Positions 1 through 6,913 of a stretch of 13,637 bases of DNA are shown here, one piece after another. The notes beneath the pieces were generated by a model. The model had not been told where the DNA came from. It made no database searches and saw only the letters and a list, made by a program, of their open reading frames with translations. Source of the DNA: Candidatus Pollutiaquabacter sp. (GTDB taxonomy: Bacteria; Bacteroidota; Bacteroidia; AKYH767-A; 2013-40CM-41-45). Position numbers and translations under genes: made by a program. The stretch covers positions 1 to 13,637 of the forward strand of contig CAINVI010000014.1 in assembly GCA_903854075.1 (NCBI GenBank). The letters are read 5' to 3'. The stretch's first letter is position 1. Every line of letters begins with the position of its first letter.

Positions 1-20
1 AATTCCCGCTGAAATTTCTT

Positions 21-28
21 CATCTTTG
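21..28 (+). promoter_or_regulatory. Possible -7 promoter element before msrC
   Basis: CATCTTTG differs at one position from the Bacteroidota -7 consensus TAnnTTTG. It lies 7 nt before the GTG start. The matching -33 element would fall at or beyond the left window edge, so it cannot be checked. If real, the transcript would have almost no leader. Confidence 0.35.
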
Positions 29-35
29 TACCTCC

Positions 36-530
36 GTGGCAGAATCATTGCACATACCCGAAACGGCCGATCGCGCTACGCGCTATCGGTTGCTCCAGCA
101 ACAGCTGCCTTCGCTGATGGATCCGCAGGCAGGATCGGTGGCTAATCTCGCCAATGCCATGGCTTTGTTACATCAGGCGCTTGGCTTTCACTGGATCGGT
201 GTTTATCTGGTTCGCGAAGTGGATGGAAAACAAGAATTGGTACTTGGTCCGTTTCAGGGTCCTGTCGCCTGTACGCGCATCGGATTTGGAAAAGGAGTTT
301 GCGGAACCGCCTGGCAGCAGCAGCAAACAATTGTTGTTCCGGACGTCGAGGAATTTCCCGGACATATTGCTTGCAGTTCACTTTCGCGTTCCGAAATCGT
401 GATTCCGTTGCAGGTCAATCAAGTGGTAGTAGGCGTTCTCGATATCGATAGTGTTCGACCAAACGATTTTTCGGATATCGATCGTGATGCATTGATCATC
501 ATCGGTAAAATACTGGAGGAACAGTTATGA
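36..530 (+). CDS. msrC: Free methionine-(R)-sulfoxide reductase (GAF-domain fRMsr)
   Basis: Predicted cytoplasmic enzyme that reduces free L-methionine-(R)-sulfoxide to methionine, with thioredoxin as the usual reductant in this family. The 164-residue protein is one GAF domain, the usual family length. Seen directly: LVLGPFQG (68-75), then the three family cysteines at C79 (VACTR), C89 (GVCGT) and C113 (HIAC), followed by SEIVIPL with E120 and LDIDS with D136/D138. These match the cysteine triad and acidic substrate-pocket residues I recall for E. coli YebR/MsrC, so I prefer this to a generic GAF sensor. The start is GTG at 36; the frame stays open to the left edge, so an upstream start cannot be excluded, but a -7-like CATCTTTG lies just before the GTG and fits a short leader. 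The stop overlaps the next gene's ATG (ATGA), which implies translational coupling. Confidence 0.88.
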   Translation: MAESLHIPETADRATRYRLLQQQLPSLMDPQAGSVANLANAMALLHQALGFHWIGVYLVREVDGKQELVLGPFQGPVACTRIGFGKGVCGTAWQQQQTIVVPDVEEFPGHIACSSLSRSEIVIPLQVNQVVVGVLDIDSVRPNDFSDIDRDALIIIGKILEEQL

Positions 531-2140
531 TTCGGACGAGCCGCTTATTCTTTCCGATGTGTTTCGTCGTCGTTCTCTATAGTTGTGCCATTCAGGTTGC
601 CCCACAGGGCGGCGAGAAGGATATTACCCCGCCGGTTCTCCAGCGCGTAACGCCGGCTAGCGGGTCGCTTAGCTTTTCGGGGAACACCATTGAATTTGAA
701 TTCGATGAGAATATTCAATTAAAAGATATTGCCGCTAAACTGATAGTTTCTCCGCCACTCAAAGACGCACCGATTGTTAAGGCCCGGAAAAACAAATTAG
801 TGGTGACGTTTGATGATACGCTGCGCGCAGCAACTACTTATACGTTCAACTTTGGTGATGCGATCGTGGATCTTAACGAGGGAAATCCTATTCCCGATTT
901 GCAGTATGTGTTATCCACCGGCACAGTGATCGATTCGATGCAATTTTCCGGTCGTGTGCTTCGCGCCGAAGATTTGCAGCCCGAGAAAGCGATGTTTGTG
1001 ATGCTTTATCCCGCCGCTTCCGGGGATTCTGCGCCAATGTTGGAACGTCCGCTCTATTTTTCCCGAACCAATTCATCAGGTCGTTTTACGATTACCCATC
1101 TCGCAGAAGGTACCTATCGCGTATTTGGATTGATGGATAATAATTCTAATTATTTGTACGACGATCCATCAGAACGGATGGCCTTTGCCGATAAGCCAAT
1201 TACACTGCCTGACTCTGCTATGGAACTACTTTCGTTTCGTTCCTTCGGTCCTGCGTCGTTGATCCGGTCCTCCGCCGATGGTCCGGGCAAGATCCGCTTC
1301 GTCTTCAACCAGCCCTTTCCGGATGCAGCAATAACTTGTTTGCAAAGCGAACAACTTCATGTTGAGCAAACGGATTACTCGCCACAAAGGGATTCGGTTA
1401 CGGTATGGTATTCGGAACTAACCGCCGATTCGGCCGTCTTCCAAGTGCGCGCCGGTGAAAAAGTAGATACGATAACGCTCTCACTTAAAAAGTACGAGCC
1501 GAAGCCCGGAAAGAAATCGAACTTTCAGTTGCAGGTAGCAGTGTTGACAGGTGCCGGCGGATCACTGTCTGTACAACAACCGCTTGTCATCACCACAGAT
1601 CATCCCGTTCGTCGTATCGATAATCGTTTTATGGCAGTGTATCAAGATTCGGTACAGCTTTCGGATCCATTATTGTTCGAAGCCAACGAGGGAAACATGC
1701 GGTTCCAGGCAACAATGAACTGGACAGAAGAAGAGCAGTACCGCATACAATTGTTGCCCGGCGCATTTACAGATATCTTCGGGTTGATCAATGATACGCT
1801 GGAGCAAGTAGTGACAATTCGCCCTACCACTGCTTTTGGAACGTTGAATGTACTTACTTCCGGATGGCCGGCGGAAAAACATGTGGTGCTCCAGCTGGTC
1901 GACGAGAAAGAGGCCGTTTACCGTCGTGCTGAATCCAACGGAGATACCACCGCTTATTTCTCGTTTCTTCAGCCTGGAACGTTTCGTTTAAAATTGATCG
2001 ATGACCGAAATGCAAACGGTCGCTGGGACGAAGGTGATTATAGCCAGCAGCTTCAGCCGGAAGGCGTCTACTATTATGACGAGAAAATTCCCGTCCGTGC
2101 GAACTGGGATGTTGAAATCAAATGGTTGTATAAAAAATAA
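527..2140 (+). CDS. Ig-like (Big_5-type) domain lipoprotein of Bacteroidota
   Basis: Exported lipoprotein of 537 residues with no known biochemical activity. A basic start (MIRTSR), a hydrophobic stretch (8-18) and the lipobox LYSC put the lipidated cysteine at C20. It is followed by a PQGGEKD..PP linker, close to the GGP(K/R)D..PP signature I associate with this Bacteroidota family. Residues about 35-130 read as a bacterial Ig-like beta-sandwich (a TPPVL entry, an FDENI stretch at 59-63, TTYTFNFGDAI at 103-113). About 137-225 looks like a carboxypeptidase-regulatory-like fold ending in an acidic D-N-N-S-N...D loop (204-212). The C-terminus has a second such loop, DDRNANGRWDEGD (492-504), then the conserved VRANWDVEI ending. 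Both loops could bind calcium. The gene overlaps msrC by 4 nt and has no promoter of its own that I can see. A cell-surface or outer-membrane site is inferred from lipidation; the role is unknown. Confidence 0.8.
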   Translation: MIRTSRLFFPMCFVVVLYSCAIQVAPQGGEKDITPPVLQRVTPASGSLSFSGNTIEFEFDENIQLKDIAAKLIVSPPLKDAPIVKARKNKLVVTFDDTLRAATTYTFNFGDAIVDLNEGNPIPDLQYVLSTGTVIDSMQFSGRVLRAEDLQPEKAMFVMLYPAASGDSAPMLERPLYFSRTNSSGRFTITHLAEGTYRVFGLMDNNSNYLYDDPSERMAFADKPITLPDSAMELLSFRSFGPASLIRSSADGPGKIRFVFNQPFPDAAITCLQSEQLHVEQTDYSPQRDSVTVWYSELTADSAVFQVRAGEKVDTITLSLKKYEPKPGKKSNFQLQVAVLTGAGGSLSVQQPLVITTDHPVRRIDNRFMAVYQDSVQLSDPLLFEANEGNMRFQATMNWTEEEQYRIQLLPGAFTDIFGLINDTLEQVVTIRPTTAFGTLNVLTSGWPAEKHVVLQLVDEKEAVYRRAESNGDTTAYFSFLQPGTFRLKLIDDRNANGRWDEGDYSQQLQPEGVYYYDEKIPVRANWDVEIKWLYKK

Positions 2141-2182
2141 ACCCCGGGTCGAATTGACTCCCCGGGGTTTAATCGTTTTTTT
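2139..2182. terminator. Bidirectional intrinsic terminator between convergent genes
   Basis: A perfect 10-bp stem, AAACCCCGGG (2139-2148) with CCCGGGGTTT (2161-2170), encloses a 12-nt loop. On the plus strand it is followed by a run of eight or more Ts starting at 2176. On the minus strand it is followed by TTTATTTTTTAT, read back into the end of the lipoprotein gene. It therefore serves both the plus-strand lipoprotein gene, whose stop codon contributes to the stem, and the minus-strand deiminase gene ending at 2189. Confidence 0.9.
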
Positions 2183-2188
2183 TCTTGA

Positions 2189-3925
2189 TCAGCGGACAAC
2201 TACTTTTTGCCGCAGCACTTGATTGCCGTTGCGCACTTCAACAAGATAGATGCCGGCCGCAAGTGGTGCGGTATCGAACCAAACTCTTTTTTCACCGGCT
2301 TCAATATGACCAGTGTAGATATCGTCGATGTATTGTCCCATAAGGTTCATTATTTGAACATCAATATTGGCTGCCGCTGTTGTATTCAGTTGAATACAGG
2401 TCAATCCTTTGGAAGGATTTGGATAAATAGTTCCTGCGGAAAGTACAGGGGTGATGTCAGCAATGGATGTGGTTCCGGCAACGGTGAATTTCCAGTAACC
2501 GGTTGGTGCCGGCATTGGGCGATTCATGGATTTACCGTTAGTAGCAGTGCCTTGTATATAATAATATACCGTTGATCCGGCCGGCTGCGCCGGAATGGTA
2601 GCCAACCAAACATTTGGCGGACCGCCTGCCGGTGACATGGACAGTGAAGTATACGGTTGCAAGGTATCGGTACGGTAATACACGATGGCACCGGTAATAC
2701 CTGTTCGGTGTTCTACTGTGGCATTGATCAGATATCCCGGCGCTGCTGCGGACTGGTCGCGCAACGGCTGGTGTACGATCCGCAACAAGTTCTTGGAGGA
2801 AACCTCTTTGGTGATGCAATGAATGGCGCCCAGCGATGGAATAATCTGGTTGCAATCAATACCGCGAATGCGGTAACCCGGCATGGCTTCCTGCCAAATG
2901 CGCAAGGCTGTAGTGTCATATTGCGGGTCGTAGGTGGGAACGATAATCGTTTTATTTACGAAGACCGCATTGGTGTAGGTCCTGTAATCACCACCCGTAT
3001 TCGGATAAGCATTCATCGCATCCGGAGGCATCGGAATACGTACAATCTTGTAGGGCGTTCCAAAGGAGGAGTTATAATTATTCAAAACATACGTGATGTT
3101 GGAATCAATGAACGGACCATCAGCAATGCCGGTAGGATATTCTCCAACAAGTAATGTTTCTTCGTCCAGTAATTTCATGTGCATATCGATGTGGTTGATT
3201 TGATCGAACGGCAGTGGATTCATTTTTATATAGCGGTTGATACCCATGAATTGCAGCATGATGGAATCAATCTGTTGCTCGCTTTTGGTCGGATTTTCGT
3301 TCAGGACCAGGCGGGAAGCGAAACCTGTTCCCATACCGTCACACATGAAGTTGCCGCCGGTATTAATGAAGTCGTACGGTGAAGTTGTTGTCTCGTATAA
3401 TGGGAGTCCAGTAAAGTTGGCGACGCCGCGGGAAACGGTATCGTCTTTGGCGCGTGGTCGGTTATAGATCCAGTCGATCAGGAATAAGGAGTCGACATTA
3501 TTGGTATAGACATTCCATGGACCATAGTCGCGGCACCAAATGGAATTGAATCCGATTTGTAAAAAATCCACATTGTTGATCGGTACTTGGTTCGCGTTAA
3601 GATTAGCAATAACCTGGTTGGAGTCCGTACATACTACCAGCACTTTGGTTTCTGATTGTGCGTAGTTGATGATTTGTCGCACGATAGTGGTATAGCTGGT
3701 CCATACCACTATCAGCGCATCGATTTCTTCCCATTCTGCAGAGGCTCTTACGGCAGATGTCGGGGGAGTTGGTATACCAAAGACACTATTCTGAGCAATA
3801 CTTCTCAGGTAATCCGGCATCGCGGACCGTTCAGCTGCGGAAAGTTTGTGCTCCGGTTGATCGGCATAGCTTGAGGTAAAGAAAGTAGAGGCAATTAGTA
3901 ACAGTAGTAGAAATCGGTTGTTCAT
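2189..3925 (-). CDS. Secreted PPAD-like deiminase (PAD_porph/agmatine deiminase family) with T9SS sorting tail
   Basis: Guanidino-group-modifying hydrolase predicted to act outside the cell, 578 residues. Order: signal peptide (1-21, cut after SYA), a pro-segment (about 22-60), a deiminase domain (about 62-385), an Ig-like domain (about 395-482) and a type A T9SS sorting domain (about 498-578, YPNPSKG, AGIYLVEV, final KVVVR). Catalytic residues are visible: D133 in WCRDY, H245 and D247 in INHID, C370 in AIHC. They line up with D130, H236, D238 and C351 of Porphyromonas gingivalis peptidylarginine deiminase. YNRPR (154-158) supplies R156 and R158, matching PPAD R152 and R154, which bind the substrate's C-terminal carboxylate; TGGNFMCDG (189-197) parallels TGGNYMTDG. 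Cytosolic agmatine deiminases lack the signal peptide, Ig domain and sorting tail. Peptidyl- or free-arginine deimination is inferred. It is the last gene of an operon, 29 nt after the omega-amidase. Family and secretion are secure; substrate is not. Confidence 0.87.
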   Translation of the reverse strand: MNNRFLLLLLIASTFFTSSYADQPEHKLSAAERSAMPDYLRSIAQNSVFGIPTPPTSAVRASAEWEEIDALIVVWTSYTTIVRQIINYAQSETKVLVVCTDSNQVIANLNANQVPINNVDFLQIGFNSIWCRDYGPWNVYTNNVDSLFLIDWIYNRPRAKDDTVSRGVANFTGLPLYETTTSPYDFINTGGNFMCDGMGTGFASRLVLNENPTKSEQQIDSIMLQFMGINRYIKMNPLPFDQINHIDMHMKLLDEETLLVGEYPTGIADGPFIDSNITYVLNNYNSSFGTPYKIVRIPMPPDAMNAYPNTGGDYRTYTNAVFVNKTIIVPTYDPQYDTTALRIWQEAMPGYRIRGIDCNQIIPSLGAIHCITKEVSSKNLLRIVHQPLRDQSAAAPGYLINATVEHRTGITGAIVYYRTDTLQPYTSLSMSPAGGPPNVWLATIPAQPAGSTVYYYIQGTATNGKSMNRPMPAPTGYWKFTVAGTTSIADITPVLSAGTIYPNPSKGLTCIQLNTTAAANIDVQIMNLMGQYIDDIYTGHIEAGEKRVWFDTAPLAAGIYLVEVRNGNQVLRQKVVVR

Positions 3926-3954
3926 AGTATTGGTATAGTAGTGAGGTGAAGGTA

Positions 3955-4740
3955 CTATTTCATTTCAAATGCATCCGCGTCTTGCCAAAACGGGAATTGG
4001 TTGCGGAATTCTACAAGCGGTTCTTTCTTAAGTTCGGCGGTAATAATACAATCAGAATTTGATGCGGGGGCAGTAATCGGTTGGCCGGTGAAATCAAGAA
4101 GTACACTATCTCCTGTATGCGGAATTCCGTTTCCGTCATTCCCAATTCTGTTGACTGCCGCCAAGTATGCCTGATTTTCTATTGCTCTGGCAGGAAGCAG
4201 TTGTTTCCAGGCGGTGTTTCTGCGCTCCGGCCAGTTTGCTACATACATGATCATGTCATAATCATTGGTGGCACTGCGGCGACTCCAAACGGGGAAGCGC
4301 AAGTCGTAGCAAATTAGCGGAAGTATTTTCCATCCTTTATATTCAACGATAAGCGGGCGATTTCCTGCGGTGTATGTTTTTTCTTCTCCCGCCAGCCGAA
4401 ACAGATGTCGCTTGTCGTAGTGTAGTTCCGTACCGTCGGGTTGCATCCAGATCAGCCGGTTGAAATACTGTCCGTTGATTTCGATAATCAGGCTGCCGGT
4501 AATGACACATTTTTTTTCAAGGGCAATGCGGCGGATCCATTGCATCGCCGGACCATCCATAGGTTCGGCATTTGCGGCTGCATTCATGGTGAATCCGGTG
4601 CTGAACATTTCCGGTAGCACGATGATGTCCGTCGGAGTATTCATGGAATGAATTTTCTCCTCGAAGTGGGCAAGGTTCGCTGTGCGGTCTTCCCAGTGTA
4701 AGCTTGTTTGTAGTAATGAAAGATGCAGGGGTGAATTCAT
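3955..4740 (-). CDS. Omega-amidase, nitrilase superfamily (YafV type)
   Basis: Cytoplasmic carbon-nitrogen hydrolase that in characterised relatives turns alpha-ketoglutaramate (or ketosuccinamate) into 2-oxoglutarate (or oxaloacetate) plus ammonia. The protein has 261 residues, normal for the family. The nitrilase Glu-Lys-Cys triad is visible: E44 in LPEMF, K110 in YDKRHLF, C144 in ICYDLRFP. Stretches such as DLRFPVWSR, YVANWP, ARAIENQAY and the FPFWQDAD ending closely follow E. coli YafV as I remember it. This separates it from N-carbamoylputrescine amidase, the nitrilase usually paired with agmatine deiminase. It begins 5 nt after the aminotransferase stop and precedes the secreted deiminase by 29 nt, so all three are probably co-transcribed. 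The adjacent aminotransferase is the expected source of its 2-oxo-amide substrate. Confidence 0.92.
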   Translation of the reverse strand: MNSPLHLSLLQTSLHWEDRTANLAHFEEKIHSMNTPTDIIVLPEMFSTGFTMNAAANAEPMDGPAMQWIRRIALEKKCVITGSLIIEINGQYFNRLIWMQPDGTELHYDKRHLFRLAGEEKTYTAGNRPLIVEYKGWKILPLICYDLRFPVWSRRSATNDYDMIMYVANWPERRNTAWKQLLPARAIENQAYLAAVNRIGNDGNGIPHTGDSVLLDFTGQPITAPASNSDCIITAELKKEPLVEFRNQFPFWQDADAFEMK

Positions 4741-4745
4741 AGTGG

Positions 4746-5903
4746 TCAGCTATTTACACGCAGTAGTCTTTCTGCTGCCTGCTCGAGGGTTTCGTCGGTT
4801 TTTGCAAAACAGAAACGTAGCAATTTACGATCAGTCGGTTGCCGGTAAAAGACAGAAGTTGGAATCGAAGCAACGCCAACTTCTTTGGTAAGCCGTATGG
4901 CAAAGTCTGTATCTTTTTCGTCCGTTATTGCGCTGTAGTCGAGCAGTTGAAAATAGGAACCGCCGGCTGGCGTGAAACGAAACGCGGATCCTTGCAGTAG
5001 TTTCAGGAAGTGATCGCGTTTTTGCTGGAAGAAGTCGGGTAGTTCCAGGTAATTCTTGTTTTGCATATAGTCCGCCAGCGCATATTGTATAGGAGCATTT
5101 GCGCAAAACACCATGAATTGATGTACGCGGCGAAATTCAACCATCAGGTTTTCCGGTGCAATACAGTATCCCATTTTCCAACCCGTGGTGTGATAAGTTT
5201 TTCCGAAGGAGTACACTACCAAACTACGAGCGGCTAATTCGGGGAAACGCAGTACACTTTGGTGTTGTTGTCCATCGAAGATCAGGTGCTCGTACACTTC
5301 GTCGCTCAGAATAAGAATGTCCGTTCCAGCCGTGAGTTGTTCCAGCGAACGCATATCGGCAGCGGTCAGGAAGGAGCCGGTCGGATTGTGCGGCGTATTA
5401 ATCATGATCATCCGCGTCTTCGCACTGATCTTGTTGCGCACGTGCGTCCAGTCGACGTGGTTGTCGGGCGCTTGTAATTGCACAAATACCGGTGTTCCTC
5501 CGGCCAGTTCGATGGCCGGCACATAGCAATCGTACGCGGGTTCAATCACAATCACTTCATCGCCGCTGCGGATCAGCGCAGTGATGGCGGTGAAGATGGC
5601 TTGCGTACCACCGCTGGTGATGGTGATTTCCGTTTCGGGATTGATGGTAGCGCCGTACAATGCGGCGGTTTTTTCTGCAATCACTTTCCGTAGTGGCAAT
5701 ATTCCCTGCATCGGGGCGTATTGATTCATCCCTTTTTGCATGTAATGGTGGACGAGATCAATCAGTTCGCCGGAGGTTTCAAAGTTGGGAAAACCTTGCG
5801 ACAGGTTGATCGCACCATGTTCTTGTGCCAGTGCCGACATGATGGTGAAGATTGTCGTGCCTGCCCAGGGTAATTTGGAAGTGATGGAACCGGTATACTG
5901 CAT
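4746..5903 (-). CDS. PLP-dependent aminotransferase (methionine/glutamine transaminase K, YbdL type)
   Basis: Class I/II fold-type I aminotransferase, 385 residues from the preferred ATG at 5903. Relatives transaminate methionine, glutamine, aromatic amino acids or kynurenine with 2-oxo acids. Motifs from this start: the N-terminal TTIFT.MSAL block, INLSQGFPNF, QYAPMQG, NTPHNPTG (N173), LSDEVYEHL (D201, Y204) and SFGKTYHTTGWKMGY with K235 as the PLP Schiff-base lysine; an arginine in LLRFCFAK near the end fits the substrate-carboxylate arginine. A TTG at 5918 would add five residues, but it lies inside a possible -7 promoter element, and the protein's MQYTGSI start is family-like, so ATG is favoured. 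It leads the operon with the omega-amidase 5 nt downstream, the arrangement expected for glutamine-dependent transamination of 4-methylthio-2-oxobutyrate in methionine salvage. Actual substrate is inferred. Confidence 0.9.
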   Translation of the reverse strand: MQYTGSITSKLPWAGTTIFTIMSALAQEHGAINLSQGFPNFETSGELIDLVHHYMQKGMNQYAPMQGILPLRKVIAEKTAALYGATINPETEITITSGGTQAIFTAITALIRSGDEVIVIEPAYDCYVPAIELAGGTPVFVQLQAPDNHVDWTHVRNKISAKTRMIMINTPHNPTGSFLTAADMRSLEQLTAGTDILILSDEVYEHLIFDGQQHQSVLRFPELAARSLVVYSFGKTYHTTGWKMGYCIAPENLMVEFRRVHQFMVFCANAPIQYALADYMQNKNYLELPDFFQQKRDHFLKLLQGSAFRFTPAGGSYFQLLDYSAITDEKDTDFAIRLTKEVGVASIPTSVFYRQPTDRKLLRFCFAKTDETLEQAAERLLRVNS

Positions 5904-5914
5904 AGTCGTTGAGT

Positions 5915-5922
5915 TCAAGGTA
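5915..5922 (-). promoter_or_regulatory. Possible -7 element for the aminotransferase operon
   Basis: On the minus strand this reads TACCTTGA, a weak match to TAnnTTTG, 11 nt before the preferred ATG. It lies immediately after the terminator of the upstream receiver gene, where a new promoter is needed. No clear -33 TTG was found at the expected distance. Confidence 0.3.
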
Positions 5923-5923
5923 T

Positions 5924-5949
5924 AAAAAAAACCCGCAGGTGCGGGTTTT
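5924..5949 (-). terminator. Intrinsic terminator of the receiver-protein gene
   Basis: A 9-bp perfect stem, AAAACCCGC (5928-5936) with GCGGGTTTT (5941-5949), closes a 4-nt loop. Read on the minus strand it continues into eight Ts, the standard layout. It sits just after the stop of the receiver gene (5971) and before the aminotransferase start, so it separates the phosphorelay from the metabolic operon. Confidence 0.9.
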
Positions 5950-5970
5950 GAAAGTGTGTTGAGATAGGGA

Positions 5971-6489
5971 TTACATCCAACCCGGATTCTGATTGATCAG
6001 TCCGGCATTGTATAGCAGGATCGTAATCACAATCATGGCCAGCAATGCAACGCCCAACAACATGGTCAGTCGTTTGTAGAGCTTTGCCTCCTGCATGACT
6101 TTCAGGCGCTTGATGATATTGAAGATGACGTTTTCAGAACGGTGGAAAGCGCTTTCGTTTTTCACGATGTAATCAAACGCTCCATATTTCATGGAATTGA
6201 CGGCGACTTCAATTTTATCTTGTCCGCTGAACATAACCACTTCCGTATCCGGATTGGTTTTTTTCACCTCTTTCAGGATATCGATACCATCAAGTGCATC
6301 TTTCCCAACCATATCGAAGTTGTAGTCCAGAAAGATGATCTGTGGGTCCAGCGAAAGGTTTTTAAGACACTCTTCACCGGAGCCGAATACGTGCACGGTA
6401 AAAGACGGGTATTTGCTGAGGTAATCCTGCAGCATCATCGCCTGTGTAGGGTCATCATCGACGATGAAGATCGTTTTGATCTGATTCAT
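5971..6489 (-). CDS. Membrane-anchored receiver-domain protein
   Basis: A 172-residue response regulator with no DNA-binding or enzymatic output domain. The receiver (about 4-130) has the full phosphorylation set: acidic D11-D13, phospho-acceptor D55 (IIFLDYNF), S89 in MFSGQ and K110 in YIVKN. After a basic linker (KLYKRL, 136-141) comes one strongly hydrophobic stretch (143-160, LLGVALLAMIVITILLY) and a short polar end (NAGLINQNPGWM). I read this as a single C-terminal transmembrane helix tethering the receiver to the inner face of the cytoplasmic membrane. It follows the Hpt gene by 58 nt but has its own candidate promoter and a strong terminator. Its likely phosphodonor is the neighbouring hybrid kinase through Hpt; its output, perhaps contact with a membrane partner, is unknown. 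ATG at 6489 is supported by the adjacent promoter and a family-typical start (IFIVDDD). Confidence 0.87.
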   Translation of the reverse strand: MNQIKTIFIVDDDPTQAMMLQDYLSKYPSFTVHVFGSGEECLKNLSLDPQIIFLDYNFDMVGKDALDGIDILKEVKKTNPDTEVVMFSGQDKIEVAVNSMKYGAFDYIVKNESAFHRSENVIFNIIKRLKVMQEAKLYKRLTMLLGVALLAMIVITILLYNAGLINQNPGWM

Positions 6490-6494
6490 GGCTT

Positions 6495-6502
6495 CAAAAG
6501 TA
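6495..6502 (-). promoter_or_regulatory. -7 promoter element of the receiver gene, nearly leaderless
   Basis: Minus strand TACTTTTG is a full match to TAnnTTTG and ends 5 nt before the ATG at 6489. A T-rich run lies about 20 nt upstream, in the -33 region, without a clean TTG. Transcription would begin at or next to the start codon. Confidence 0.45.
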
Positions 6503-6547
6503 GAAATATTTGTAGAATGGCGAAAAAATCGGACCGAAACTTATGTT

Positions 6548-6889
6548 TCAGGCGATTTCCTTCGACAATTCCTCCATGGCTTTTCGACAAATTCCATCGA
6601 ATTCGGTTAACATGGCCGGCAGTTGCTCCACGTTCGTGCGTGTTCCGGCCTGGTGCTCGATGGCCTTTACCAACGGTTCGCCCGGCTTAATGCCCATATA
6701 CGTCACTTGCGGCTTCAGCTGATGCGCTACTCCACGCAGTCCATCGTAATCACCGTTTTCTAGGTGACTTTTCATCGTGGCCAGGGAATTGGGGCAAAGC
6801 TGAAGAAACATTGAAATATATTTTTTCATTTTATCAGGGTTTCCTCCGGTAAATCCCTGAAGGAAAGTAAGGTCAGTAATGCGTTCCAT
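6548..6889 (-). CDS. Hpt-domain phosphotransfer protein
   Basis: A 113-residue stand-alone histidine phosphotransfer protein, which shuttles phosphate from the receiver of a hybrid kinase to a final receiver. The phospho-histidine is H56 in VAHQLKP, the usual AH.LKG-type site, preceded by ENGDYDGLRG and followed by an amphipathic helix, as in the Hpt four-helix bundle. An early Y.. FL..CP..L (24-35) fits the family's second helix. The gene starts 24 nt after the hybrid-kinase stop and is surely in the same operon; the membrane-anchored receiver follows. The length is one Hpt domain with nothing added. Partners are inferred from adjacency. Confidence 0.9.
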   Translation of the reverse strand: MERITDLTFLQGFTGGNPDKMKKYISMFLQLCPNSLATMKSHLENGDYDGLRGVAHQLKPQVTYMGIKPGEPLVKAIEHQAGTRTNVEQLPAMLTEFDGICRKAMEELSKEIA

Positions 6890-6913
6890 AAGATTGTTTG
6901 GTAAAGGTGGTTG

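Noticed and set aside
2657..3154. 165-residue plus-strand ORF inside the deiminase gene
   Set aside because: It overlaps a strongly supported gene on the other strand and its protein has no recognisable pattern.
2189..4740. Agmatine deiminase plus N-carbamoylputrescine amidase (putrescine pathway)
   Set aside because: The deiminase is exported and PPAD-like, and the nitrilase matches YafV omega-amidase blocks (DKRHLF, CYDLRFPVWSR, FPFWQDAD) and pairs with an aminotransferase, so a cytosolic agmatine pathway does not fit.
6536..6549. GAAAC-TTAT-GTTTC hairpin at the end of the Hpt gene
   Set aside because: The stem has only 5 bp, is AT-rich and overlaps the stop codon, with the T-run 7 nt away; too weak to call a terminator.
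6142..6690. 182-residue plus-strand ORF across the receiver and Hpt genes
   Set aside because: It spans two real minus-strand genes and the promoter between them; a shadow frame.
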